Positions 22,738-35,500 of a DNA stretch of 64,000 nucleotides are shown piece by piece. The notes under the pieces were generated by a model. That model was given only the letters and a program-made list of their open reading frames with translations. It ran no database searches and was not told the origin of the DNA. This stretch comes from Panulirus ornatus (taxonomy: Eukaryota; Arthropoda; Malacostraca; Decapoda; Palinuridae): NCBI RefSeq assembly GCF_036320965.1, contig NC_092240.1, forward strand, positions 8,644,501-8,708,500. The letters are read 5' to 3'. Positions within the stretch are counted from its first letter, which is position 1; each line of letters starts with the position of its first letter. The position numbers and the translations under genes are program-made.

Positions 22738-22812
22738 CTATTTGTCTATCTGTCTATGTGTTATGCTGTCTGTCTGTCTATCTGTCTATCTGTCTATCTC
22801 TCTGCATCTCTG
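22738..22812. repeat. TCTG/TCTA tetranucleotide microsatellite
   Basis: Imperfect run of TCTG and TCTA units, ending in TCTCTCTGCATCTC. Confidence 0.9.
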
Positions 22813-23724
22813 ATGCCCATTCCCTTTAGGAACTCCCTCAAGGGGGTGGCCACAGCAAAAGAGTCTCCATAACTTGAAATTCAAGTGCTGCTTCTTTGCC
22901 TTCAGTGCCTCACGCTTAACAAGCCATTGGCTGAGGGCAACTCAAGCACAGTGTTTCCAGAGGCTCCTACCTAATGCCTCACCTAATGTTCCTACCTGCT
23001 ACTTGTACCTAATGTTTCAACCTTATGCTCCTGCATAATGGACTCACCTGCTTATCCTGTCTATTGCTCCTATCATTTTGCCTAAAAGGCAGGGTTAGCA
23101 CATAGCACTTACTACTGGAAACTTTAGTGTTAAGAGAATGAGTTGTGTGAGTTAAGTGTTTCAGGTGTTATAAGTGACAAGGAGAGATTGTCTGTTTGTA
23201 GACAGAATGTCAGCAGAAAGAAAGACAGCTACCTGGGTCAGAGGAGTACAGTTTGACAACCACTGAAGTGCGGGCTCACAACACAGCGGTCAATAACCTT
23301 CCGATACCTAGGCGGGTAGTATTGGTAATATACTCCCAGATCAGTGGCTGCCTACCAACTACTGATTCTCCTTATCTGTATATTTTTCAAGATTTTAGAT
23401 ATCTGAGTTTATTCTTTATAATTCTTGGTTGGCTAGGAATAAGGGTACCACTTTTCACAGAAAAGGTATATGTCAGAATGTATGAATATTTCTCCAGAGT
23501 GCAAAGGAAAGGAAACCATGTTTGAAAAGAATCAGGTAAGCTTTTAGTGACCAGGAAAATTTTTTATAATGTTTTATTGATTTTGTTCCCACCGAAGATG
23601 AAATATACTATTTCATGCTTAGAATCTTAGGCTGCACTTCTTATTTACTTGAGTTTCAGTTCAATACCAGATATTCATGCATTTTTTTCTGTTCTCAATC
23701 TGCTACCCTTAAATTCTGAACATA

Positions 23725-23776
23725 AAAGTGAGCCAAAGACTTGTGTTATAAGTGAGCCAAAGACTTGTGTTATAAG
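23725..23776. repeat. Direct repeat of about 25 bp, two units
   Basis: GTGAGCCAAAGACTTGTG followed by TTATAA occurs twice in succession. A small local duplication with no gene. Confidence 0.85.
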
Positions 23777-23959
23777 CCTCTATCTAGAATTCTACTGGAT
23801 GAAACATACGTCAGAAAATTGTTCATTGGGTCAGAAATATTGTCTCCCTGACTGCTAACAATTAAGTACAGTTTGCAACAGACACAGTTTAAACATAGAC
23901 CCAGTGTGCTTTCAGAGCCTGCGAATAGAAACCAAAGCAAAGGGTATTAAGGATAAGAA

Positions 23960-24110
23960 TTGTAAAGGAATCAGTTTATTGAGCATACCATGAAAAGGTA
24001 TATGAGAAAAGTATAATTTAGAAGATGAAGATAGAAGAGTGGAGAGAAAGTGAAGAATGGGCATTTTATGAAGTATAGAGGATTTGTGGATCTATTCTTA
24101 TCTGTAAAAA
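23960..24110 (+). mobile_element. Short diverged LINE RT relic
   Basis: Encodes KDKNCKGISLLSIP followed by a stop. This matches the block [16 protein letters not shown] of the main LINE in order and spacing but is much diverged. Confidence 0.45.
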
Positions 24111-24126
24111 TAGGAGCACATATATT

Positions 24127-24739
24127 ATTCTTTTACCTTTGCATTTAAATCACCCATCATTATAATCTGGTCTTGTGCATCTAAACCACTAACACACTCA
24201 TTTAGCTGCTCCCAAAACACTTGCCTCTCATGATCTTTCTTCTCATGCCCAGGTGCATATGCACCAATAATCACCCATCTCTCTCCATCAACTTTCAGTT
24301 TTACCCATATCAATCTAGAATTTACTTTCTTACATTCTATCACATACTCCCACAACTCCTGTTTCAGGAGTAGTGCTACTCCTTCCCTTGCTCTTGTCCT
24401 CTCTAACCCCTGACTTTACTCCCAAGACATTCCCAAACCACCCTTCCCCTTTACCCTTGAGCTTCATTTCACTCAGAGCCAAAACATCCAGTTTCCTTTC
24501 CTCAAACATACTACCTATCTCTCCTTTTTTCTCATCTTGGTTACATCCACACACATTTAGACACCCCAATCTGAGCCTTTTAGGAGGATGAGCACTACCC
24601 GCATGACTCCTGTTTCCCCTTTTAGAAAGTTAAAATACAAGGAGGGGAGGGTTTCTGGCCCTCCGCTCCCGTCCCCTTTAGTCGCCTTCTACGACACGTG
24701 AGGAATGCGTGGGAAGTATTCTTTCTCCCATATCCCCAG
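24127..24739 (-). mobile_element. LINE copy E, inverted 5' segment: leader and endonuclease N-half
   Basis: Read on the - strand from 24739: the LINE 5' leader (shared with the short retroelement), then an AP-endonuclease N-half with LGCLNVCG, DVLALSEMKLKG, IGAYAPGHEKKD and GDLNAKV. It stops exactly where the sense part of copy E begins (GDLSAKV at 24740), with about 20 bp in common. That is the expected product of twin priming. Confidence 0.88.
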
Positions 24740-27705
24740 GGTGATTTAAGTGCAAAGGTGAGTAATGTGGCAGTTGAGGGAATAATTGGTATACATGGGG
24801 TGTTCAGTGTTGTAAATGGAAATGGTGAAGAGCTTGTAGATTTATGTGCTGAAAAAGGACTGGTGATTGGGAATACCTGGTTTAAAAAGCGAGATATACA
24901 TAAGTTTACGTATGTAAGTAGGAGAGATGGCCAGAGAGCATTATTGGATTACGTGTTAATTGATAGGCGCGCAAAAGAGAGACTTTTGGATGTTAATGTG
25001 CTGAGAGGTGCAACTGGAGGGATGTCTGATCATTATCTTGTGGAGGCGAAGGTGAAGATTTGTCGGGTTTTCAGAAACGAGGAGAGAATGTTAGGGTGAA
25101 GAGAGTGGTGAGAGTAAGTGAGCTTGGGAAGGAGACTTGTGTGAGGAAGTACCAGGAGAGACTGAGTACAGAATGGAAAAAGGTGAGAACAAAGGAGGTA
25201 AGGGGAGTGGGGGAGGAATGGGATGTATTCAGGGAAGCAGTGATGGCTTGTGCAAAAGATGCTTGTGGCATGAGAATTGTGGAAGGTGGGTTGATTAGAA
25301 AGGGTAGTGAGTGGTGGGATGAAGAGGTAAGATTATTAGTGAAAGAGAAGAGAGAGGCATTTGGATGATTTTTGCAGGGAAAAAATGCAAATGATTGGGA
25401 GATGTATAAAAGAAAGAGGCAGGAGGTCAAGAGAAAGGTGCAAGAGGTGAAAAAGAGGGCAAATGAGAGTTGGGGTGAAAGAGTATCATTAAATTTTAGG
25501 GAGAATAAAAAGATGTTTTGGAAGGAGGTAAATAACGTGCGTAAGACAAGGGAGCAAATGGGAACTTCAGTGAAGGGGGCTAATGGGGAGGCGATAACAA
25601 GTAGTGTTGATGTGAGAAGATGGAGTGAGTATTTTGAAGGTTTGTTGAATGTGTTTGATGATAGAGTGGCAGATATAGGGTGTTTTGGTCGAGGTGGTGT
25701 GCAAAGTAAGAGGGTTAGGGAAAATGATTAGGTAAACGGAGAAGAGGTAGTAAAAGCGTTGCGGAAGATGAAAGCCGGCAAGGCAGCAGGTTTGGATGGT
25801 ATTGCAGTGGAATATATTAAAAAAGGGGGTGACTGTATTGTTGACTGGTTGGTAAGGTTATCTAATGTATGTGTAATTCATGGTGAGGTGCCTGAGGATT
25901 GGCAGAATGCTTGCATAGTGCCATTGTACAAAGGCAAAGGGGATAAGAGTGAGTGCTCAAATTACAGAGGTATAAGTTTGTTAATTATTCTTGGTGAATT
26001 ATATGGAGGGTATTGATTGAGAGGGTGAAGGCATGTACAGAGCATCAGATTGGGGAAGAGCAGTGTGGTTTCAGAAGTGGTAGAGGATGTGTGGATCAAG
26101 TGTTTGCTTTGAAGAATGTATGTGAGAAATACTTAGAAAAGCAAGTGGATTTGTATGTAGCATTTATGGATCTGGAGAAGGCATATGATAGAGTTGATAG
26201 ATATGCTCTGTGGAAGGTACTAAGAATATATGGTGTGGGAGGCAAGTTGTTAGAAGCAGTGAAAAGTTTTTATCGAGGATGTAAGGCATGTGTACGTGTA
26301 GGAAGAGAGGAAAGTGATTGGTTCTGAATGAATGTAGGTTTGTTGCAGGGGTGTGTGATGTCTCTATGATTGTTCAATTTGTTTATGGATGGGGTTGTTA
26401 GGAAGGTGAATGCAAGAGTTTTGAAAAGAGGGGCAAGTATGCAGTCTGTTGTGGATGAGAGAGCTTGGGAAGTGAGTCAGTTGTTGTTCGCTGATGATAC
26501 AGCGCTGGTGGCTGATTCATGTGAGAAACTGCAGAAGCTGGTGACTGAGTTTGGCAAAGTGTGTGAAAGAAGAAAGTTAAGAGTAAATGTGAATAAGAGC
26601 AAGGTTATTAGGTACAGTAGGGTTGAGGGTCAAGTCAACTGGGAGGTAAGTTTGAATGGAGAAAAACTGGAGGAAGTAGTGTTTTAGGTATCTGTGAATG
26701 GATCTGGCAGCGGATGGAACCATGGAAGCGGAAGTGAATCATAGGGTGGGGGAGGGGGCAAAAATTCTGGGAGCCTTGAAGAATGTTTGGAAGTCAAGAA
26801 CTTTATCTCGGAAAGCAAAAATGGGTATGTTTGAAGGAATAGTGGTTCCAACAATGTTGTATGGCTGCGAGGCGTGGGCTATGGATAGAGTTGTGCGTAC
26901 GAGGGTGGATGTGCTGGGAATGAGATGTTTGAGGACAATATGTGGTGTGAGGTGGTTTGATCGAATAAGTAATGTAAGGGTAAGAGAGATGTGTGGAAAT
27001 AAAAAGAGTGTGGTTGAGAGAGCAGCAGAGGGTGTTTTGAAATGGTTTGGTCACATGGAGGGAATGAGTGAGGAAAGATTGACTAAGAGGATATATGTGT
27101 CAGAGGTGGAGGGAACGAGGAGAAGTGGGAGACCAAATTGGAGGTGGAAAGATGGAGTGAAAAAGATTTTGAGTGATCGGGGCCTGAACATGCAGGAGGA
27201 TGAAAGGCGTGCAAGGAATAGAGTGAATTGGAACGATGTGGTATACCGGGGTCGACGTGCTGTCAATGGATTGAATCAGGGCATGTAAAGTGTCTGGGGT
27301 AAATCATGGAAAGTACTGTGGGGCCGGATGTGGAAAGGGAGTTGTGGTTTTGGTGCATTATTACATGGCAGCTAGAGACTGAGTGTGAATGATTGGGGCC
27401 TTTGTTGTCTTTTCCTAGCACTACCTTGCACACTTGAGGGGGAGGGGGTTGTTATTCCATGTATGGCGAAGTGGCGATGGGAATAGATAAAGGCAGAAAG
27501 TATGAAATATGTACATGTGTATATATGTATATGTCTGTGTGTGTATATATATGTGTACATTGAGATGTATCGGTATGTATATTTGTGGGTGTGGACGTGT
27601 ATGTATATACATGTGTATGTGGGTGGGTTGGGCCATTCTTTCGTCTGTTTCCTTGCGCTACCTTGCTAACGCGGGAGACAGCGACAAAGCAAAATAAATA
27701 AATAA
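24740..27705 (+). mobile_element. LINE copy E, sense part: endonuclease C-half, RT, 3' UTR
   Basis: The order is the endonuclease C-half (LLDYVLIDRRAKE, GGMSDHYLVEAK), a basic linker, RT ([59 protein letters not shown]) and the C-terminal domain ([29 protein letters not shown]). Frame breaks occur near 25080, 25370, 25729, 26010, 26330 and 26685. With the inverted 5' part this is the only near-complete copy, giving a full length of about 3.6 kb. Confidence 0.94.
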
Positions 27706-27727
27706 ATGAATATATTATTCTTTATTT

Positions 27728-28736
27728 TTTTTTATTATACTTTGTCGCTGTCTCCCGCGTGAGCAAGGTAGCGCAAGGAAACAGACAAAAGAATGGCCCA
27801 ACCCACCCACATACACATGCATATACATACACATCACACTCGCACATATACATACCTATACATTTCAACGTATACATTTATATATACATACACAGACATA
27901 TACATATGTACACATGTACATAATTCATACTTGCAGCCTTTATTCATTCCCCTCGCCACCCCGCCACACATAAAATGACAACCCCCTCCCCAGCATGCAC
28001 GCGATGTAGCGCTAGGAATAGACTACAAAGGCCACATTCATTCACACTGTCTCTAGCTGTCATGTATAATGCACAGAAACCACAGTTCCATTTCCACATC
28101 CAGGCCCCACAAAACTTTCCATGGTTTACCCCAGACGCTTCACATGCCCTGGTTCAATCCATTGATAGCACGTCGACCCCGGTATACCACATGGTTCCAA
28201 TTCACTCTATTCCTTTCACGCCTTTTTCACTCCATCCTTCCACCTCCAATTTGGTCTCCCACTTCTCGTTCCCTCCATCTCTGACACATATATCCTCTTC
28301 GTCAATCTTTCCTCACTCATTCTCTCCATGTGACTAAACCATTTCAACACACCCTCTTCCACTCTCTCGACCACACTCTTTTTATTATCACACATCTCTC
28401 TTACCCTTTCATTACTTACTCGATCAAACCACCTCACACCACATATTGTCCTCAATCATCTCATTTCCAACAAATCCACCCTCCTTCGCACATCCCTATC
28501 TACAGCCTACGCCTTGCAACCATATAACATTGTTGGAACGACTATTCCTTTAAACATACCCATTTTTGCTTTCAGAGGTAATGTTCTCGCCTTCCACACA
28601 TTTTTCACCGCTCCCAGAACTTTCACCCCCTCCCCCACCCTGTGACTCACTTCCACTTCCATGGTTCCATCTGCTGCCAAATCCACTCCCAGATATCTAA
28701 AACCCTTTACTTCCTCCAGTTTTTCTCCATTCAAAT
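27728..28736 (-). mobile_element. LINE copy F, 3' part
   Basis: The LINE tail, 3' UTR and C-terminal coding on the - strand, facing copy E tail to tail with about 20 bp between. Part of the 3' coding region is deleted near 28225. It is truncated in the segment encoding the SLNGEKLEE block. Confidence 0.92.
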
Positions 28737-28739
28737 ATT

Positions 28740-29261
28740 TATATTCATTTATTCATTTTGCTTTGTCGCTGTCTTCCGCATTAGCGAGGTAGCGCAAGGA
28801 AACAGACGAAAGAATGGCCCAACCCACCCACATACACATGTTTATACATACACGTCCACACACGCAAATATACATACCTATACATCTCAATATATACATA
28901 TATATATACACACCCAGACATATACATATATACACATGTACATAATTCATAGTCTGCCTTTATTCATTCCCATCGCCACCTCGCCACACATGAAATAGCA
29001 ACCCCCCCCCTCATGTGTGCGAAGTAGGGGTTAGGAAAAGACAACAAAGGCCATATTCGTTCACACTCAGTCTCTAGCTGTCATGTAATAATGCACTGAA
29101 ACCACAGCTCCCTTTCCACATCCAGCCCCACAGTACTTTCCATGGTTTACCCCAGACACTTCACATGCCCTGGTTCAATCCATTGACAGCACGTCAACCC
29201 TGGTATACCATATCGTTCCAATTCACTCTATTCCTTGCACGCCTTTCACCCTCCTGCATGT
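28740..29261 (-). mobile_element. LINE copy G, 3' end only
   Basis: Tail, 3' UTR and the last codons on the - strand, truncated at a short TA run (29262-29275). It is directly joined to copy F in the same orientation. Confidence 0.92.
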
Positions 29262-29285
29262 TATATATATATAAGTATTATTCCT

Positions 29286-29516
29286 GGGGATAGGGGAGAA
29301 GAATACTTCCCACATATTCCCTGCGTGTCATAGAAGGCGACTAAAAGGGGAGGGAGTGGGGGGCAGGACATCCTCCTCTCTCTTTTTTAATTTTCCAAAA
29401 GGAGGAATAGAGAAGGGGGCCAAGTGAGGATTTCCCTCAAAGGCTCAGTCCTCTCCTCTTAATGCTACCTCGCCAACGCGGGAGATGGTGAACAGCTATG
29501 AAAAAAGATAAAAAAT
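29286..29516 (+). mobile_element. Short retroelement copy, upstream of LINE H
   Basis: A full-length copy from GGGGATAGGGGAG to an A-rich tail after CTACCTCGCCAACGCGGGA. LINE sequence in the same orientation starts within a few bases (29521), giving a head-to-tail composite. Confidence 0.85.
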
Positions 29517-29520
29517 ATTA

Positions 29521-32276
29521 GTATACGTATGTAAGCAGGAGAGGTGGCCAGAGAGCATTATTGGATTATGAGTTAATTGATAGGTGCATGAAAGAGACTT
29601 TTAGATGTTAATGTGCTGAGAGGTGCAACTGGAGGGATGTCTGATCATTATTTTGTGGAGGCGAAAGGTGAAGAGAGTGGGGAGAGTGAGCTTGGGAAGG
29701 AGACTTGTGTGAGGAAGTACCAGGAGAGACTGAGTGCAGAATGGAAAAAGGTGAGAGCAAAGGACATAAAGGGAGTGGGTGAGGAATGGGTTGTATTTAG
29801 GGAAGCAGTGATGGCTTGTGCAAAAGATGCTTGTGGCGTGAGAAAGGTGGGAGGTGGGCAGATTGGAAAGGGTAGTGAGTGGTGGGATGAAGAAGTAAGA
29901 TTATTTGTGAGAGAGAAGAGAGGCATTTGGTCGATTTTTGTGGGGAAATAGTGCAAATGACTGGGAGATGTATAAAAAAAATAGGCAGGAGGTCAAGAGA
30001 AAGGTGCACGAGGTGAAAAGAGGGCAAATGAGAGTTGGAGTGAGAGAGTATCATTAAATTTCAGGAAGATTAAAAAGATGTTTTGGAAGGAGGTAAATAA
30101 AGTGCATAAGACAAGAGAGCAAATGAGAACATTGGTGAAGGGGGCTAATGGGGAGGTAATAACAAGTAGTGGTGATGGGAGAAGGAGATGGAGTGAGTAC
30201 TTCAAAGGTTTGTTGAATGTGTTAGATGATAGAGTGGCAGATATAGGGTGTTTTGGTCAAGATGGTGTGCGGCGAGAGGGTCGGAGAATGATTTGGTAAA
30301 CAGTGAAGAGGTAGTGAAAGCTTTGCGGAAGATGAAAGCTGGCTATGTGGCGGGTTTGGATGGTATAGCAGTGGAATTCATTAAAAAAAAAGGGGTGACT
30401 GTGTTGTTGATTGGTTGGTGGGGATATTCAGTGAAAGTATGGCTCATGGTGAAGTGCCTGAGGATTGGCAGAATGCATGTATAATGCCATTGTACAAAGG
30501 CAAAGGGGATAAAGGTGAGTGTTCAAATTACAGAGGTATAAGTTTGTTGAGTATTCCTGGGAAGTTATATGGGAGGGTATTGATTGAGGGGGTGAGAGCA
30601 TGTACAGAGCATCAGATTGGGGAAGAGCAGTGTAGTTTCAGAAGTGGTAGAGGATGTATGGATCAGGTGTCTGCTTTGAAGAATGTATGAGATATACTTA
30701 GAAAAACAAATGGATTTGTATGTAGCATTTATGGATCTGGAGAAGGCATATGATAAGAGTTGATAGACATGCTCTGTGGAAGGTATTAAGAGTATATGGT
30801 GTGGGAAGCAAGTTACTAGAAGCTGTGAAAAGTTTTTATCGAGGATGTAAGACATGTGTATGAGTAGGAAGAGAGGAAAGTGATTGGTTCTCAGTGAATG
30901 TGGGTTTGCAGCAGGGGTGTATGATGTCTCCAAGGTTGTTTAGTTTGTTTATGGATGGGGTTGTTAGGGAGGTGAATGCAAGAGTTTTGGAGAGAGGGGC
31001 AAGTATGCAGTCTCTTGTGGATGAGAGGGCTTAGGAAGTAAGTCAGTTGTTCGCTGATGATACAGCACTGGTGGCTGATTGAGATGAGAAACTGCAAAAG
31101 ATGGTGACTGATTTTGGTAAAGTGTGTGAAAGAAGAAAGCTGAGAGTAAATGTGAATAAGAGCAAGGTTATTAGGTACAGTAGGGTTGAGGGACAAGTTA
31201 ATTGGAGATAAGCCTGAATGGAGAAAAACTGGAGGAAGTGAAGTGTTTTAGATATCTGGGAGTGGATTTGGCAGTGGCATGGAACTATGGAAGCAGAAGT
31301 GAGTCACAGGGTAGGGGAGGGGGCGAAAGATCTGGGAGCATTGAAGAATGTGTGGAAGGTGAGATTATTATCATGGAAAGCAAAAATGGGTATGTTTGAA
31401 GGAATAGTGGTTCCAACAATGTTATATGGATGCGAGTAATGGACTATAGATAGGGTTGTGCAGAAGAGGGTGGATGTGCTGAAAATGAGGTGTTTGAGGA
31501 CAATATGTGGTGTGAGGACGGTTTGATCAAGTAAGTAATGAAAGGGTAAGAGGAATGTGTAGTAATAAAAAGAGTGTGGTTGAGAGAGCAGAAGAGGGTG
31601 TATTGAAATGGTTTGGTCACAGTGGAGAGAATGAGTGAGAAAAGATTGAAGAAGAGGATACGTGTGTCAGAGGTGGAGGGAACGAGAAGTGGGAGAGCAA
31701 ATTGGAGGTGGAAGGATGGAGTGAAAAGATTTTGAGCGATTGGGGCCTGAACATGCAGGAGGGTGAAAGGCGTGCAAGGAATAGAGTGAATTGGAACGAT
31801 GTGGTATACCGGGGTCGACGTGCTGTCAATGGATTGAACCAGGGCATGTGAAGCGTCTGGGATAAATCATGGAAAGTTCTGTGGGGCCTAGATGTGGAAT
31901 GGGAGCTGTGGTTTCGGGCATTATTGCGTGGCAGCTAGAGACTGAGTGTGAACGAATGGGGCCTTTGTTGTCTTTTCCTAGTGCTACCTCGCACACATGA
32001 GGGGGGAGGGGGATGGTATTCCATGTGTGGCGAGGTGGCGATGGGAGTGAATGGGGGCAGACAGTGTGAATTGTGTGCATGGGTATATATGTATGTGTCT
32101 GTGTATGTATATATATGTGTACATTGAGATGCATAGGTATGTATATTTGCGTGTGTGGACGTGTGTGTGTGTATACATTGTGTATGGGGGTGGGTTGGGC
32201 CATTTCTTTTGTCTGTTTCCTTGCGCTACCTCGCAAACGCAGGAGACAGCGACAAAGCAAAAAAGAAAAAAAAAAA
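29521..32276 (+). mobile_element. LINE copy H, endonuclease C-half to 3' end
   Basis: Starts in the endonuclease (GGMSDHYFVEAK), then linker, RT ([43 protein letters not shown]) and the C-terminal domain with SG-x-x-NWRWKDG. There are many frameshifts. The 3' UTR and stem-loop are complete. Confidence 0.92.
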
Positions 32277-32285
32277 TATATATTC

Positions 32286-32510
32286 TTTCAAACTATTCGC
32301 CATTTCCCACGTTAGCAAGGTAGCGTTAAGAACAGAGGACTGGGCCTCTGAGGGAATATCCTCACCTGGCCCCCTTCTCTGTTCCTTCTTTTGGAAAATT
32401 AAAAAAAAAAAACAAGAGGGGAGGATTTCCAGCCCCCGCTCCCTCCCCTTTTAGTCGCTTTCTGCGACACGCTGGGAATACGTGGGAAGTATTCTTTCTC
32501 CCCTATCCCC

Positions 32511-32514
<4 letters not shown>
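32286..32514 (-). mobile_element. Short retroelement copy, antisense
   Basis: A full-length copy on the - strand. Its 5' end abuts a TA microsatellite (32515-32589) and its A-tail side abuts the A-rich 3' end of LINE H. Head, T/A-rich middle and tail blocks are all recognisable. Confidence 0.87.

Positions 32515-32589
<75 letters not shown>
32515..32589. repeat. TA microsatellite
   Basis: About 37 uninterrupted TA units directly at the 5' end of an antisense short retroelement. Confidence 0.97.
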
Positions 32590-32594
<5 letters not shown>

Positions 32595-35500
32595 GAAAGA
32601 TGTGTGCAGCACTGATGGACTGAAAATAGGCAAAAGTTTCTGGATGCAACAAAATCATTCTACAAAGAGGTAAAGATATTCGTATGTTAAGTGAAATTTT
32701 AAGATAGCGTTGGAGTGAGAGAGAAAAGGGAACATTCAAACAGAAAACATTCCAGAATCTGGAACAATCTTTGAGTAAGCTAGAAAAAAAAGTGGCAAAA
32801 ATACTAACTTATCTAACTCTCCATTTAAAAAAAAAGAGTTCAACCATGGTTAGTTCACAGATGAAAATACCAGTGCTAAACAAAAAAGCAGGTGGCCCTC
32901 TCTTGATTGGAGAATATACAAGCCTAAATGGAGAAACACACATTGGCTAACAGCAGTTAATTCCCTCATCATTAGATGCTATCTGAAACTGATGATCTTC
33001 CTGGTGAATTTAAGAATTCATTTAACTCTGTAAGTCATCTAGTAAGGCTAACTGCTGTGACATAGTAATGCTGAAAAATCAGTGTAGTTATATACTTTAC
33101 AGTCAATAATAAGCAGTAAAGGTGGGTTTGTTAGAAGTTTTGGAGAATCACAAGGTCATTTGTAACTTTGTCGTTGCTGTTGCCTGTCTCCATAGGAAGC
33201 CAGTTATATCGGAGAAATTTGTTCTCTAAATACCTTAGTGCTTTAGGATAGCTTTTTGTCTTGAGGAATAACTCATAATGGATGGTCTTTAAATATGATG
33301 TCATCTATGTATCTCTCATTTCCAAGTTAAGATGTCAATTTATGAGCCACATGCATATGTAAACCATCCTGAGCTACTGTCCAAAGCTTATCACACATCT
33401 GCCTTGCCAGGGTAGAATTTACAAGGTAATGAGTTGAACAAATGTGAGCTACGAGTAAAGTATTAACTGTTGTATATGGGCAGTGTTATGACCAACAGAA
33501 AATCTGATCCAGCTCAGGTACAACTAAGCTTCCAGTATAGTAAATACTTAACAGCATATTTGTTATAGTTTGATGATGCTTCTCTTTGCCTGATGAAAAG
33601 TGTAGCTTAACTTTCATTATTAACTTTTCCCACCTCAGTTTTTTTTATTTCATATCTTAGAGTATGACTATCCATGGGTTTTGGCTTGATAATTGACATT
33701 GGTTTTGCACAGGTTATGAGGTAGGTCAGTCCTTTAGTTACAGAGCAAATATCCATATACTATAGCTTGGTCAGAGTCCTCTGTTGCTTAGATAACATCA
33801 GACACTGAAGCATACTAGATTCTGTTACCCTGTTGCTTAGTGTGTTAATCATTTTAAAGTTTCTTCCGTCAGTGTAGTCTTCATTCAGTTCCACCTCTCT
33901 CTCCACTCCTCTAAATCAACATTATATCACAAGTAATACTGTTGTGACATAAGTATAAAGGTGATACCTAACTTCATCTTATACCCTCCTTTTTAAAAGA
34001 ATTAAGCTACTGGTGTAAACTTCAAAGTAATTTCTTACATGCACCATACACCTCTATCCTCTTCTTTATTCATACTGTTCACACACTTTATTTTACTTTC
34101 TCTAAAGGCAAGATATCCAAATCCTTAGTAACTGAAGACAATTTTTAATTATTTTCTTTGTCCCCTCCTTTTTTTTTTTTTCTATATTCTCTAAGGTGAG
34201 GACTTCTAAGTCCATGACTTATACCATCATATTCTTAATGACCATATTTTGACTTCATGCTTTAGAATGGCTGGTGCACCACATTTTCTAGGAAATGATT
34301 ATACACATTAACTTGCTTTTTGTTTTTTACCTTGTCAGGATTATCATGGTTCAGGTGCAACAATGCGTATATAATCTTTGAATTCTGCAGTCAGCTCCAG
34401 TGCATAATAGGGATAGATTTTTATAAGTATGTGATGAGCTGGTTACTGTCGAAGTCATAGAAAGATAACTTTTCTTTCTTGGCATTTGCCATATCAGAAG
34501 AGGTAGAATAACTAGAAAAATGGTTTTTAGGTAGATATTTGCCATAATGTCTCATATGGTGCCTTAACTCTCTCAAGACATGGAATGGATGTTATTACTC
34601 ATCACATCCAAAAAAATATTACCTGTCATATCTTTGTTATCATTTATTAACCTCTTAATTCTTTCATTTTAGTATTCTTGTCTTTCTTGAAACTGAATAC
34701 CATGATCAGTCAAAACTTTTTGTCCAGACCTGCTCATGGGGCTGAGAGAAAATCTGGCTTGTGATTGGTTAGTTACAGATTCAGTATTATACTAGCCTAC
34801 AGTAAGTCATTTATTGGTCTGAAATGAATATCAGACCATTGGGTGCTTGTAGGTCAGTGATGCACGGACCAGTCATGGTAGGACGTACAGAAGTTGAGGC
34901 TCACTCCTTGTTTGCCAGGGTGTGAAGGAGGTCTCAAAAGACAGATGCATTACATTTACCTTTTTGTATTAGCTAACCTCTTGTTCAGCATTCCATTTTC
35001 TACTTTCATGATAACTTCAACCTGCCTGTCTTCCATTTTCACTTATCATAAAGCTGTTTTCTTGCTCATCCCATCATCTTTACATAATAGTTATCATTGA
35101 TAATCATTCTTTAAATTTTCATTAACCATACTATATCATGTAGACACTCTTTGTATATATCAGCTTCAGTTAGGGTAAGGGCACTGTATTATGCAAGCAG
35201 CATGTGGTGTTCATATTTTGCCGTATTAGGCATTGAAAAGAGATCTTGTTACATCTTGCTTGCAGAATGTATTACAAGACACTAATGAAAATGGAACTGC
35301 ATGATTTATGGCTGGAATCTGTTAGCCTGAAGAAGATACTTCCTTTGTCATTTGAAATGGGGTGAAGATGAAGAACTGTAGCAGGATGAAGAAAATGTTG
35401 ATTATCGAAACATAATCTGCAGAAATACAACTATTAGACAGTTATTACAGCAAAGTGAGAATATTATAGACACACTGCAACTAAACTGAAATTATTCAAA

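Larger units (their letters stand above)
22596..23959. other. Intergenic sequence after WRAP73, no gene
   Basis: Contains a short inverted repeat at about 22635-22670, the TCTG/TCTA run, a degenerate CCTACCTAATG-type repeat (about 22970-23060) and a 25-bp direct repeat. A less AT-rich block at 23240-23370 may be an unknown repeat. A WRAP73 poly(A) site may lie here, but none is clear. Confidence 0.5.

Noticed and set aside
23250..23525. 90-codon plus-strand frame
   Set aside because: No recognisable family and no splice context; the region may be an unknown repeat but the protein is not supported.
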